Shown here: one piece after another, positions 23,592 to 31,880 of the stretch
Layout: every line of letters starts with the position of its first letter
How positions within the stretch are numbered: the stretch's first letter is position 1
Source: Clostridium sp. 28_12
GTDB lineage: Bacteria > Bacillota > Clostridia > TANB77 > CAG-508
Length of the DNA stretch: 34,716 nt
Reading direction: 5' to 3'
Assembly: GCA_001916055.1 (NCBI GenBank)
Contig: MNRR01000041.1
Coordinates: 1 to 34,716 of the forward strand
Made by a program: the position numbers and the translations under genes
Notes under the pieces: generated by a model
Databases searched by the model: none
What the model was told of the DNA's origin: nothing
The model's input: only the letters and a program-made list of their open reading frames with translations

Positions 23592-25109
23592 ATGGGTTCA
23601 AAAGAAAGACATTTTGCTTATATCACAGCATTACATCCGGAAGTAACTGGTTCAGCTTTACCGGTTAGTGTAACAACTTCCAGTGTACGGAAATGCAATT
23701 TCTTAGTTGATTGTGGACTCTTTCAAGAAAGAGAATACAATTACCTTAACCAGAATGGTTTTCCGTTTTCATGTGAAAAGATTGAGTTTGTGTTAATCAC
23801 ACACAATCATGCTGACCATGTTGGCAAATTACCTTTGCTTTGTAAAAATGGCTTTTATGGCAAGATATTTGCAACCAAGGCAACAGCTAAGCTCATGAAA
23901 ATATCGCTTGGCAATTCATATCAGATTATGAAAGAGGAAGCGCAAAGATGGAAGCAGAAACCACTCTACGACGAAGAAGACCTTGAACGGGTTTTTGAGT
24001 GCATAGAGCCTTGTGAAATTGGCGAAAGCATTCAGGTAAACCAGAACGTCAAAGTCACGTTCTTTGACAATGGGCATATTGTCGGAGCGTCAATGATTTT
24101 GACACAGCTCAGTTATCCAGGAGAAAAAGACATAAACATTCTTTTTACAGGAGATTACAAGCCATACAATACTTTTAAAGAAGTTAAAGAGATGCCAACT
24201 TGGGTTTATGGACTTCCAATGAATGTTGTAATTGAATCAACATATGGAGACACAGAAACAAGCGAAATTGAATACAACTTTGAAAGAGATGTAGAGAAGC
24301 TTCTAAAAGAAAGAAGAAGTCTTTTTATTCCAGTTCTTGCACAGGGAAGAGCACAGGAAATTCTGTATATTCTGAAAAATATGCAAGAAGATGGGAGAAT
24401 TGATGGAAGCATTCCAATTTACCTGGATGGTGATTTGGCTCATCAGTACACATATATGTACAGAAGCAAATTACTTGATATTGATGAGGAAAAATTGGAG
24501 TTTCTTCCGAAGAATTTTCGATTGGTAAACAAAGACAACAGAGTAGGAATAATGATGACAAATACACAAAAAATCATTTTAACTACTTCTGGAATGCTTG
24601 ATCATGGACCAGCACAGCTGTACTTACCTACTGTTATTACTAGAAAAAACTGGGCAATTTATTTAACCAGTTATTGTAGTGAAGGAACATTAGGAAGAAA
24701 ATTAATGGATAACGTTGATGAAGAAAGAGTTATGGTCATGGGAATGGAACTTAAAATCAAGGCACAGATTTTTTCAACTAGTCAATTTTCATCACATGCT
24801 AAGGCAAATGAGCTGATTGCACTGCTTTCAAAATTCAAAAATTTGAAATTAGTATTAATCAACCATGGTGAAAAAGAGACTAAGGAAAAATTTGCTTCAA
24901 GAGTTGAAGATGCAGAAATTGCTGAAAGAGTGGAAATTCTTGGACAACATACTTTTAAAGTAGCAAGTTATGGTTATATGAAAGCCATGGGTGCAAAGCT
25001 TTATAGTAATACTAAAACAAGAAAAAACACAAACAGCAAAAAAGTTTCAAAGACTAGAACTGAAAGAAAAAAAGTAGCTTGTAAACGAAAAATTTCACAT
25101 CCTAGATAA
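23592..25109 (+). CDS. MBL-fold beta-CASP RNA metallo-hydrolase
   Basis: This 505-residue protein of the metallo-beta-lactamase/beta-CASP family contains nucleases acting on RNA or DNA. Metal-site motifs are intact: HNHADH (residues 71-76), His162 (NGHIVGAS), Asp188 (FTGDYK) and His425 (NHGE). beta-CASP motifs follow: Glu215 (IESTYG), IPVLAQGRAQEILY, TSGML and FSSHAK (His402). It starts LHPEVTGSALPV, the usual family opening. The tail after ~470 is basic and low-complexity (TKTRKNTNSKKVSKTRTERK), probably nucleic-acid binding. Codon use (CAG, GTC, CGG, ACG) is unlike the neighbours. It lies 16 bases before the ClpX-like gene. Confidence 0.9.
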   Translation: MGSKERHFAYITALHPEVTGSALPVSVTTSSVRKCNFLVDCGLFQEREYNYLNQNGFPFSCEKIEFVLITHNHADHVGKLPLLCKNGFYGKIFATKATAKLMKISLGNSYQIMKEEAQRWKQKPLYDEEDLERVFECIEPCEIGESIQVNQNVKVTFFDNGHIVGASMILTQLSYPGEKDINILFTGDYKPYNTFKEVKEMPTWVYGLPMNVVIESTYGDTETSEIEYNFERDVEKLLKERRSLFIPVLAQGRAQEILYILKNMQEDGRIDGSIPIYLDGDLAHQYTYMYRSKLLDIDEEKLEFLPKNFRLVNKDNRVGIMMTNTQKIILTTSGMLDHGPAQLYLPTVITRKNWAIYLTSYCSEGTLGRKLMDNVDEERVMVMGMELKIKAQIFSTSQFSSHAKANELIALLSKFKNLKLVLINHGEKETKEKFASRVEDAEIAERVEILGQHTFKVASYGYMKAMGAKLYSNTKTRKNTNSKKVSKTRTERKKVACKRKISHPR

Positions 25110-25125
25110 AAGGAGGAAATTTGCT

Positions 25126-26220
25126 ATGATTAAATTTAGATTCTTCAAAAAAGGTAAAAATGAACTTGCAACAGCCGATACTAAGAAAAATCCAAGAATC
25201 AAAGGAAAAGTCGTTAAAGACCCCACTGTTACCGAAACGGAAAAATTTATTATGGAAACAGTGAAAGGGCAGGACAAGCAGGTACGGCAGATTGTAAATG
25301 CAGAGTACAAAGCCAGCAGATATAAAATCAAGTCAAATGTTTTGATTGTTGGAAAAAGTGGTACAGGTAAAACAGAAATTCTGAAACAGTTAGCAAAGAA
25401 AACTGGAAAGGCATGTATAACCATTGATGCAAATGATTATACAGAAGAAGCGTATCAAGGCTTAAGCGTTTCAGACATTGTTGTAAAGCTGTTAGCTGCT
25501 GCAAACTATGATGTAAAAAAAGCAGAAAATGGCATTGTAATAATTGACGAAATTGACAAAAAAGCCAAAAGCCAGGATACAACGCAGCGAGATGTTTCAG
25601 GAAAAGGTGTTCAGGACCAGTTACTTAAACTGGTTGAAGGAAAGGTTATTCCTATTATCCTTCGAAGAGAAGATGGAGATGAAATGGTACACTTCAATAC
25701 TGAACAAGTCATGTTTTATTTTGCAGGGGCTTTTTCTGGAATTGATGAAATCATTAAGAAAAGACTTAAAAATAAGTCTGCAATTGGATTTGCAACTGAA
25801 ACAAAATCTGAAAAACAGATCGAAGAAGAAAAAATGGTAAATGAGGAAGATTTAGCTGAATATGGGCTTGAAAGAGAGTTCGTAGGAAGAATTGATTTGA
25901 TTGTTCAGCTGAATGATTTAAGTGAAGATGTATTGGAAGATATCTTGTTAAATTCCAAAAATTCTAAACTTAAAAAATTTGTTGGAAGTCTTCAAGTCAA
26001 GGATGGAATCACAACTCATTATACCCCGGGAATCATTAAAGCAATCGTGAAAAAAGTAAAGAAAGAAAACAGTACGACAGGTGCACGAGGACTTTCAAAA
26101 GTAGTGACATATGTTTTTGATGACATTATGCATGAGGTGATGGCAAATCCAGGAAAGTACAGTGATGTAGTTTTGCTGGATGGAATCGAAGAAGACAATA
26201 CACGTTACATTTTGAAGTAA
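25126..26220 (+). CDS. ClpX-like AAA+ ATPase without zinc-binding domain
   Basis: This 364-residue AAA+ protein is clearly related to ClpX. It has Walker A GKSGTGKT (76-83), Walker B VIIDEID (138-144), GKGVQDQLLKLVEG (159-172), AGAFSGIDEIIKKR (200-213), EFVGR with the arginine-finger position (251-255), and sensor 2 GARGLSKV (319-326). The N-terminal zinc-binding domain of ClpX is absent; a Lys-rich 35-residue leader replaces it. An IGF tripeptide (220-222) sits where ClpX docks ClpP. The pore loop reads AYQG (109-112) instead of GYVG, and the RKH-loop region is replaced by RREDGDE. It is probably a dedicated unfoldase or remodeller. It is co-transcribed with the beta-CASP gene and shares its foreign codon use. 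Confidence 0.85.
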   Translation: MIKFRFFKKGKNELATADTKKNPRIKGKVVKDPTVTETEKFIMETVKGQDKQVRQIVNAEYKASRYKIKSNVLIVGKSGTGKTEILKQLAKKTGKACITIDANDYTEEAYQGLSVSDIVVKLLAAANYDVKKAENGIVIIDEIDKKAKSQDTTQRDVSGKGVQDQLLKLVEGKVIPIILRREDGDEMVHFNTEQVMFYFAGAFSGIDEIIKKRLKNKSAIGFATETKSEKQIEEEKMVNEEDLAEYGLEREFVGRIDLIVQLNDLSEDVLEDILLNSKNSKLKKFVGSLQVKDGITTHYTPGIIKAIVKKVKKENSTTGARGLSKVVTYVFDDIMHEVMANPGKYSDVVLLDGIEEDNTRYILK

Positions 26221-26235
26221 CCATAAAATCAGAGT

Positions 26236-26260
26236 AGGGGCTTCCAAGTTGGAGGCCTCT
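26236..26260 (+). terminator. Terminator of the nuclease/ATPase cassette
   Basis: A GC-rich stem of ~10 pairs with two G-T pairs (26236-26246 with 26250-26260), followed by TTTCATATT. Confidence 0.75.
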
Positions 26261-26305
26261 TTCATATTGCTCAAAACTCTATTCACAAAAATTTCTATAA
26301 AACAC

Positions 26306-26334
26306 TTGAAAAGTCAATATAATCATGATATATT
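26306..26334 (+). promoter_or_regulatory. secA promoter
   Basis: TTGAAA (26306-26311) and TATATT (26329-26334) with a 17 bp spacer, 41 bases before the secA ATG. Confidence 0.6.
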
Positions 26335-26375
26335 ATAACAAGTTGAGAAATAGTAAGAAGGGAAATGAGAAAAAC

Positions 26376-29129
26376 ATGGGAATATTCAGAAAGATATTTA
26401 AAAGCTATAGTGAAAAAGAAGTAAAAAGAGTAATGCCAATAGTTGATAAAATAAATGGACTAGAGGAAGAGATATCAAAACTAACAGATGAACAATTAAA
26501 AAATAAAACAAATGAGTTCAAAGAACAATTAGAAGAAGGAAAAACACTAGATGATATTTTGCCAGAAGCATTTGCAGTAGTAAGAGAAGCCTCAAAAAGA
26601 GTATTAGGAATGAGACATTTTGATGTGCAATTAATAGGTGGAATTATACTACACCAAGGAAGAATTGCAGAAATGAAGACAGGTGAAGGAAAAACACTTG
26701 TAGCAACACTTCCAGTATATTTAAATGCACTAACAGGAGAAGGTGTACATGTAATAACTGTAAATGACTATCTAGCAAAAAGAGATAGTGAATGGATGGG
26801 AAAATTATATAAATTCTTAGGATTATCAGTAGGACTTGTAATAGCTGGAATGGAGCCAAAAGAAAAGCAAGAAGCATATGCATGTGATATAACATATGGA
26901 ACAAACAATGAATTCGGATTTGATTACCTAAGAGATAACATGGTAATTTACAAAAATCAATTAGTACAAAGAGGATTAAGTTATGCCATTGTAGACGAGA
27001 TTGATAGTATTTTAATTGATGAAGCTAGAACACCACTTATTATTTCAGGTAGAGCAAATCAATCTTCAGACTTATATAAAAAAGCAAATGATTTTGTAAA
27101 AAGATTAACACCAAAAGTAATTGTAGAAGAAGATGTAAAAGATGAAAACCAAGCAGAAGATAATGAAAAATATGATTACATTGTAGACTTAAAAGCAAAA
27201 TCAGCATCATTAACACAAAAAGGTATCAAAAAAGCAGAAGAAGAGTTTAGACTAGAAAACTTTAATGATATAGAAAACTCAACATTAGTACATCATGTAA
27301 ATCAAGCATTACGTGCACATGGTGTAATGAAAAGAGATATTGACTATATTGTAAAAGATGGAGAAGTATTAATAGTAGATGAATTTACAGGTCGTATCAT
27401 GTATGGAAGAAGATACAACAACGGATTACACCAAGCAATAGAAGCAAAAGAAGGAGTAAAAATTGCAGATGAATCAAAAACATTAGCAACAATTACATTC
27501 CAAAATTACTTTAGAATGTATGACAAATTATCAGGTATGACAGGTACTGCAATGACAGAAGAGGCAGAATTCGAAGAAATCTATAACTTAGATGTTGTAG
27601 CAATTCCAACAAACAAGCCAATGATAAGAAATGACCAAAATGATGTAATATATAAAAACGAAAAAGCTAAATTTAATGCAATAGTACAAAGCATAAAAGA
27701 AAGTCATGAAAAAGGACAACCAGTACTAGTTGGTACAGTATCAATAGAAAAATCAGAAAAATTAAGTAGAATTCTTAAAAAAGAAGGAATTAAACATGAA
27801 GTATTAAATGCTAAATTCCATGAAAAAGAAGCTGAAATCATAGCACAGGCAGGAAAATTTGGAGCAGTAACAATAGCTACAAACATGGCAGGACGTGGTA
27901 CTGATATTATGTTAGGTGGAAATAGTGAATTCTTAGCAAAACAAGAAATGAAGAAAAATAAAGTTCCAGAAAACTTAATTGAAGAATCAAACACATATTA
28001 TGAAACAGACGAACAAGATATTTTAAGAGCAAGAGAAGAATTCCAAAAATTAGAAAAGAAATATGAAGGAGAAATCAAAGAAGAAAAAGAAAAAGTAATT
28101 GCAGCTGGTGGTTTAAAAATAATTGGTACAGAAAGACATGAATCAAGAAGAATCGACAACCAGTTACGTGGACGTAGTGGACGTCAAGGTGACCCAGGAG
28201 AATCAAAATTCTATATAGGACTTGATGATGACTTGATGAAAATCTTTGGTGGAGATATGATTACAAAAGTTTATAATACAATCGGAATGGACGAAAATGT
28301 TCCAATTGAAAATAAACTAATAAGTAATGCAGTAGAATCAGCTCAAAAGAAAGTTGAAGGAAGAAACTTCAGCATCAGAAAGAATGTATTAAAATATGAT
28401 GATGTAATGAATGCACAAAGAGAAATAATTTACAAACAAAGAAGAGAAGTTCTAGATGGAGAAAACCTAAAAGACAATATTTTAAACATGATAAAATCTC
28501 TTGCAGAAGAAGTTGTATTAACATATTTCTCTAGCGAAGATGAAGTTAGTGTAGAAGCACTTGATACAGATATTAGAAATACATTTGGAATTGAAATGGT
28601 TGATTTTATTAAAGAAAATTCAAAAGATTCAAATGCTATAATTGAAAAACTTCAAGAACTTGCCTTAGCTAAGTATGACGAAAAAGAACAAGAAATTGGA
28701 AATGATGATTTAAGGGAACTTGAAAGAGTTGTTATGCTTAAAGTCGTTGACCAAAAATGGATGGACCACATAGATGCTATGGATGAGTTGAAAGATGGTA
28801 TTGGCCTTCGTGCTTATGGACAACAAGATCCTGTTGTTAAATACAGAATTGAAGGTATGGATATGTTCGAAGAAATGGTTCTTGATATTAAACATGATGT
28901 TGTAAAAATTCTTATGAATTTACGTAAACAAGAAGATGTTAAGAGAGAAGAAGCAGCTAAAATTACTGGTGCAGCTCTACAGGCTATCAATAGTTTAGAC
29001 AATGGAGAGCAAATTAAGTCTGAAGTTAACAGAACTGTTGTTAATGAAGGCCCTAAAGTTGGTCGTAACGACCCATGTCCATGCGGTAGCGGCAAGAAGT
29101 ATAAAAACTGTTGTGGTAAAAATCAATAA
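26376..29129 (+). CDS. secA: Preprotein translocase ATPase SecA
   Basis: SecA drives secretory proteins through SecYEG. The order is: NBD1 with Walker A MKTGEGKTLVATLP and DEAD-like VDEIDSILIDEARTPLIISG, the preprotein-binding domain, NBD2 with TNMAGRGTDIMLGG and GRSGRQGDPGESKF, the helical scaffold (DQKWMDHIDAMDELKDGI), and a C-terminal zinc SEC-C motif (CPCGSGKKYKNCC) that binds SecB-like partners or ribosome and lipid. The 917 residues are normal. The ATG at 26376 (MGIFRKIF) is the family start; the frame upstream to 26325 has no conserved sequence. It is monocistronic, with promoter and terminator (29144-29173) directly flanking. Confidence 0.98.
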   Translation: MGIFRKIFKSYSEKEVKRVMPIVDKINGLEEEISKLTDEQLKNKTNEFKEQLEEGKTLDDILPEAFAVVREASKRVLGMRHFDVQLIGGIILHQGRIAEMKTGEGKTLVATLPVYLNALTGEGVHVITVNDYLAKRDSEWMGKLYKFLGLSVGLVIAGMEPKEKQEAYACDITYGTNNEFGFDYLRDNMVIYKNQLVQRGLSYAIVDEIDSILIDEARTPLIISGRANQSSDLYKKANDFVKRLTPKVIVEEDVKDENQAEDNEKYDYIVDLKAKSASLTQKGIKKAEEEFRLENFNDIENSTLVHHVNQALRAHGVMKRDIDYIVKDGEVLIVDEFTGRIMYGRRYNNGLHQAIEAKEGVKIADESKTLATITFQNYFRMYDKLSGMTGTAMTEEAEFEEIYNLDVVAIPTNKPMIRNDQNDVIYKNEKAKFNAIVQSIKESHEKGQPVLVGTVSIEKSEKLSRILKKEGIKHEVLNAKFHEKEAEIIAQAGKFGAVTIATNMAGRGTDIMLGGNSEFLAKQEMKKNKVPENLIEESNTYYETDEQDILRAREEFQKLEKKYEGEIKEEKEKVIAAGGLKIIGTERHESRRIDNQLRGRSGRQGDPGESKFYIGLDDDLMKIFGGDMITKVYNTIGMDENVPIENKLISNAVESAQKKVEGRNFSIRKNVLKYDDVMNAQREIIYKQRREVLDGENLKDNILNMIKSLAEEVVLTYFSSEDEVSVEALDTDIRNTFGIEMVDFIKENSKDSNAIIEKLQELALAKYDEKEQEIGNDDLRELERVVMLKVVDQKWMDHIDAMDELKDGIGLRAYGQQDPVVKYRIEGMDMFEEMVLDIKHDVVKILMNLRKQEDVKREEAAKITGAALQAINSLDNGEQIKSEVNRTVVNEGPKVGRNDPCPCGSGKKYKNCCGKNQ

Positions 29130-29143
29130 TAATAGCCCAAAAG

Positions 29144-29173
29144 ACTGACATTATAAAAAGATGTCAGTTTTTT
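29144..29173 (+). terminator. secA terminator
   Basis: Stem ACTGACAT (29144-29151) with ATGTCAGT (29161-29168), followed by five further Ts. Confidence 0.8.
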
Positions 29174-29187
29174 CATATAAATAATGA

Positions 29188-29217
29188 TTGAGATAATGAA
29201 TATTTTAATCATAATTT
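29188..29217 (+). promoter_or_regulatory. Putative promoter of the large accessory gene
   Basis: TTGAGA (29188-29193) and TAATTT (29212-29217) with an 18 bp spacer, ~34 bases before the ATG. It is weak in the -10. Confidence 0.35.
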
Positions 29218-29271
29218 ATATGTAAAACTATAAATAAGGAGACCTAAATAAATGAAAGATACAAATAATAT
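29216..29271 (+). repeat. Leader direct repeat, copy A
   Basis: About 55 bases (5' leader, AGGAGACCT ribosome binding site, ATG and the codons for MKDT plus a few bases) recur at 33061-33115 with three or four differences. Copy A starts the 771-codon gene; copy B starts a truncated histidine phosphatase. Confidence 0.85.
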
Positions 29272-31567
29272 ACTCGAATTTAATGAACTAAAAAATAGAT
29301 TAGAAGGATTAGATGATGAGCAAAGGATGGATATATTAGCGGATTTTATAAAAGAACATGAAAATGAAGAAGATGGTGGTTGTTATAATGATATCTATAA
29401 ATATACACAATTTTTAGATAAATATGAATATAAATTTGAATTAATGAAATCATTTGGTGATGATGAGAGTATTAATAAAGTTAAAGAGTACTGTCCAGAG
29501 GATAAAATCGAAATGATTGCTAAAATTATAGAAGGACATAACGAAAATGAAAAATTGCATTTAATAATTGATTTTGTAAGGGAATATGAAAAAAAAGAAT
29601 ATATTCGTGCATATTATGATAGAGGAGCATCTCCAAGTTATATAAGGTACACCAATATAGATAAGTATATAAAGTTATTAAAAAGTTATGATGATAAATT
29701 AGAATTAGCACAAACAACGGATAATTTCGATATTGCTGAAAAAATCTTAGTAGAATATCCATTTAATAATGAGGAAAGAAATAAATATGAAAGATTATTG
29801 GAAAACAATGATGATATTGCTACTGTTTTAAATCCTAAAATACTTTCAAAAAAATATGATTTTTTAGAAGACAAATTAGATTTTATTGTAACAGATAAAT
29901 TTGTAACTAGAAATTTATTAAATTTATCAGGCGTAGAACTTGAATTATTTAAATTATTATATAGCAAAGCAGAAAAAAGTAATGCAGAAATTTTACATAC
30001 ATTAAATTATATGCCGTATTGGATAAAAAACTGTTCTGAATTAACTTCTAGCATTGCAGGCAAGCTAATAAAAAATGAGAAGATAAGTGATGAAATTATC
30101 GAAAAATTGCTATGGGTATATACAACAGATCAAAATGAAGTGTATTCAATAAAGGCTGATATTATCAATAATTTAACTACTATAGATGATATTGTAAATT
30201 TAGAAAAAATAATAAAAGAAACATGCGAAAATACTATAAATGAAGAAAGTCAAAAAAATGATAAAGATATAAATAAAATAAAAGAAGCATTAATTATGTC
30301 TACATATGGAATTGGGTTAGATAAGGCACAATCTCTCTTACAATCATATAATATATCTCAAATTGAATTAAATGATGAGAATAAGCAGACAATGCTTATG
30401 TATTTAGCAATATCACAAATATGTAATGAAAATAATTCAGATAAATTAATTACTATTTATAATGAATATACACGAGATAATGATATAAATATAAATTATT
30501 TAAGGGATGTAGTATTTCAAAATGAATTAAGAGCAATATTTGCTAAAGAATTAAATAATGTATATACCGATATAGATGATTTAAAAAAAGTAGATGAACA
30601 AGAAGGTGTAATAATATATGATGCTGGAACTGATTTTAAAATATGTATGACTGCTATAGGTGCTTATCAAGGTGAGTTTAAAAATCAGGAAAATTATTTT
30701 GATTATTGGAATAATAAAAAAATATTGTCACATGTAAATTGTTGTTCACTAATTTCAAACAATAATCTTACATCTGCTACAATTTCTAACATTTGTTTAG
30801 GCTTTTCGGGTTTTGATGAAGATATGTTAATAGGAGGTTCTAACAAAGATATGAATTCAACAGACGGAAGTGAGCAAATGTATGGTGTTCAATATTGGTT
30901 GTCGAATTTAAGTTCACCAGAAAATATAATTAATTCAACGCGAGGACAATATAATGAAATTGATTATGAACGAAGAGATTTAGGAAATGGTGAATATTAT
31001 AAGAAAAATCCTGACTTTATTGTATTTTTCGAAGAATTTGACAATGTTGATAATATAGATATGAATGATGCAGAAATCCAAGAAATATTAAATGATGAAC
31101 AAAATAAATGGAAAGAATCTGTTAAAGCAGCTAAAGAATTTAATATTCCAATTGTAAAGATAAATAGGGAAAGGTGTGCAAAGTCTGAAAAACAAAAAAT
31201 TGAGAATAATTTTAAAAAATATTTAGAAACACATGATGTTACTTTATTGTCAAGTATAATAACTAACTTTGAAAATAATAGAACTGGTACGCGAGAGCAT
31301 AATTATTTAAAAGAAAAATATTTTTCAAATGAAAAAATTCAAGAAATGTTAGATAAAATATTTATTTCATTACAAGGATTACAAGATGATAAATTAAAAA
31401 AATCAAATGCGAAAGAATTGGCAAAACTTTTAGAAAACGAAAAAGGAAATACAGAAAGATGTAATTTGATTGTAAGAGATAAAGTTACAAATGAATTTTT
31501 AGGTTTTGATGTTAATAAATATTTAGATACTATAAGCCAATTAATAGAAAATGAAAAAGAAAGATAG
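29252..31567 (+). CDS. Large accessory protein of unknown function (771 aa)
   Basis: I do not recognise a named family. Residues ~1-180 are highly charged and helical, with two similar units (ELKNRLEGLDDEQRMDILAD and IIEGHNENEKLHLIIDFV, each followed by YxKYIxLL/YTQFLDKYE-like helices). Residues ~180-450 continue as helical repeat-like sequence. The C-terminal part (~460-680) is less repetitive and looks like a folded, possibly enzymatic module: HVNCCSLISNNN (~493), NICLGFSGFDEDMLIGGS, STRGQYNEIDYERRD (~560) and NPDFIVFFEEFD (~586). No signal peptide or membrane segment is present. The gene is very AT-rich. Its leader and first codons are shared with a truncated histidine phosphatase 3.8 kb away. 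Confidence 0.6.
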   Translation: MKDTNNILEFNELKNRLEGLDDEQRMDILADFIKEHENEEDGGCYNDIYKYTQFLDKYEYKFELMKSFGDDESINKVKEYCPEDKIEMIAKIIEGHNENEKLHLIIDFVREYEKKEYIRAYYDRGASPSYIRYTNIDKYIKLLKSYDDKLELAQTTDNFDIAEKILVEYPFNNEERNKYERLLENNDDIATVLNPKILSKKYDFLEDKLDFIVTDKFVTRNLLNLSGVELELFKLLYSKAEKSNAEILHTLNYMPYWIKNCSELTSSIAGKLIKNEKISDEIIEKLLWVYTTDQNEVYSIKADIINNLTTIDDIVNLEKIIKETCENTINEESQKNDKDINKIKEALIMSTYGIGLDKAQSLLQSYNISQIELNDENKQTMLMYLAISQICNENNSDKLITIYNEYTRDNDININYLRDVVFQNELRAIFAKELNNVYTDIDDLKKVDEQEGVIIYDAGTDFKICMTAIGAYQGEFKNQENYFDYWNNKKILSHVNCCSLISNNNLTSATISNICLGFSGFDEDMLIGGSNKDMNSTDGSEQMYGVQYWLSNLSSPENIINSTRGQYNEIDYERRDLGNGEYYKKNPDFIVFFEEFDNVDNIDMNDAEIQEILNDEQNKWKESVKAAKEFNIPIVKINRERCAKSEKQKIENNFKKYLETHDVTLLSSIITNFENNRTGTREHNYLKEKYFSNEKIQEMLDKIFISLQGLQDDKLKKSNAKELAKLLENEKGNTERCNLIVRDKVTNEFLGFDVNKYLDTISQLIENEKER

Positions 31568-31575
31568 GTAAAGAT

Positions 31576-31764
31576 ATGATAAACGAAAAAGAAAGAACTG
31601 TTTCAAAAGAAAATTATGAAATATCATTAAAAGTTTATAAGTTATTTAAAAAATATCAGAATTATGAAACCAATATTAAAAATGCAGAAATAATGGTTAA
31701 ATACAATCCAGATAATTTATTTAAAAATAGACGAAAAGTAATAGATAAAAAAAAGAAGAAGTAG
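31576..31764 (+). CDS. Small charged protein (62 aa), probably the first part of a frame-broken gene
   Basis: This 62-codon frame starts 9 bases after the 771-codon gene (weak AGGTAAAG site). It is Lys/Asn/Glu-rich, helical and of unknown family. It ends in a run of Lys codons (VIDKKKKK) formed by an eight-A tract (31747-31754). If that tract had one more A, the frame would run through into the next small ORF (31767-31841), giving one protein of about 88 residues with EEVAMIEVKSNNILEK as the joint. A mutation, a sequencing error or slippage would all explain this. Confidence 0.45.
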   Translation: MINEKERTVSKENYEISLKVYKLFKKYQNYETNIKNAEIMVKYNPDNLFKNRRKVIDKKKKK

Positions 31765-31766
31765 CA

Positions 31767-31841
31767 ATGATAGAAGTTAAATCTAATAATATTTTGGAAA
31801 AAATTAGAGATTGGATAAACAAAATTTTAAAAATTGGGTAA
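31767..31841 (+). CDS. Short amphipathic ORF (24 aa), likely 3' part of the preceding gene
   Basis: MIEVKSNNILEK followed by IRDWINKILKIG forms an amphipathic helix-like end. No convincing ribosome binding site of its own is present. It is best read as the continuation of 31576-31764 after the A-run; an independent micro-peptide is the alternative. Confidence 0.3.
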   Translation: MIEVKSNNILEKIRDWINKILKIG

Positions 31842-31880
31842 GAGATTATTAAAAATTTGGAAAGAAGAGGTATAAAAATA

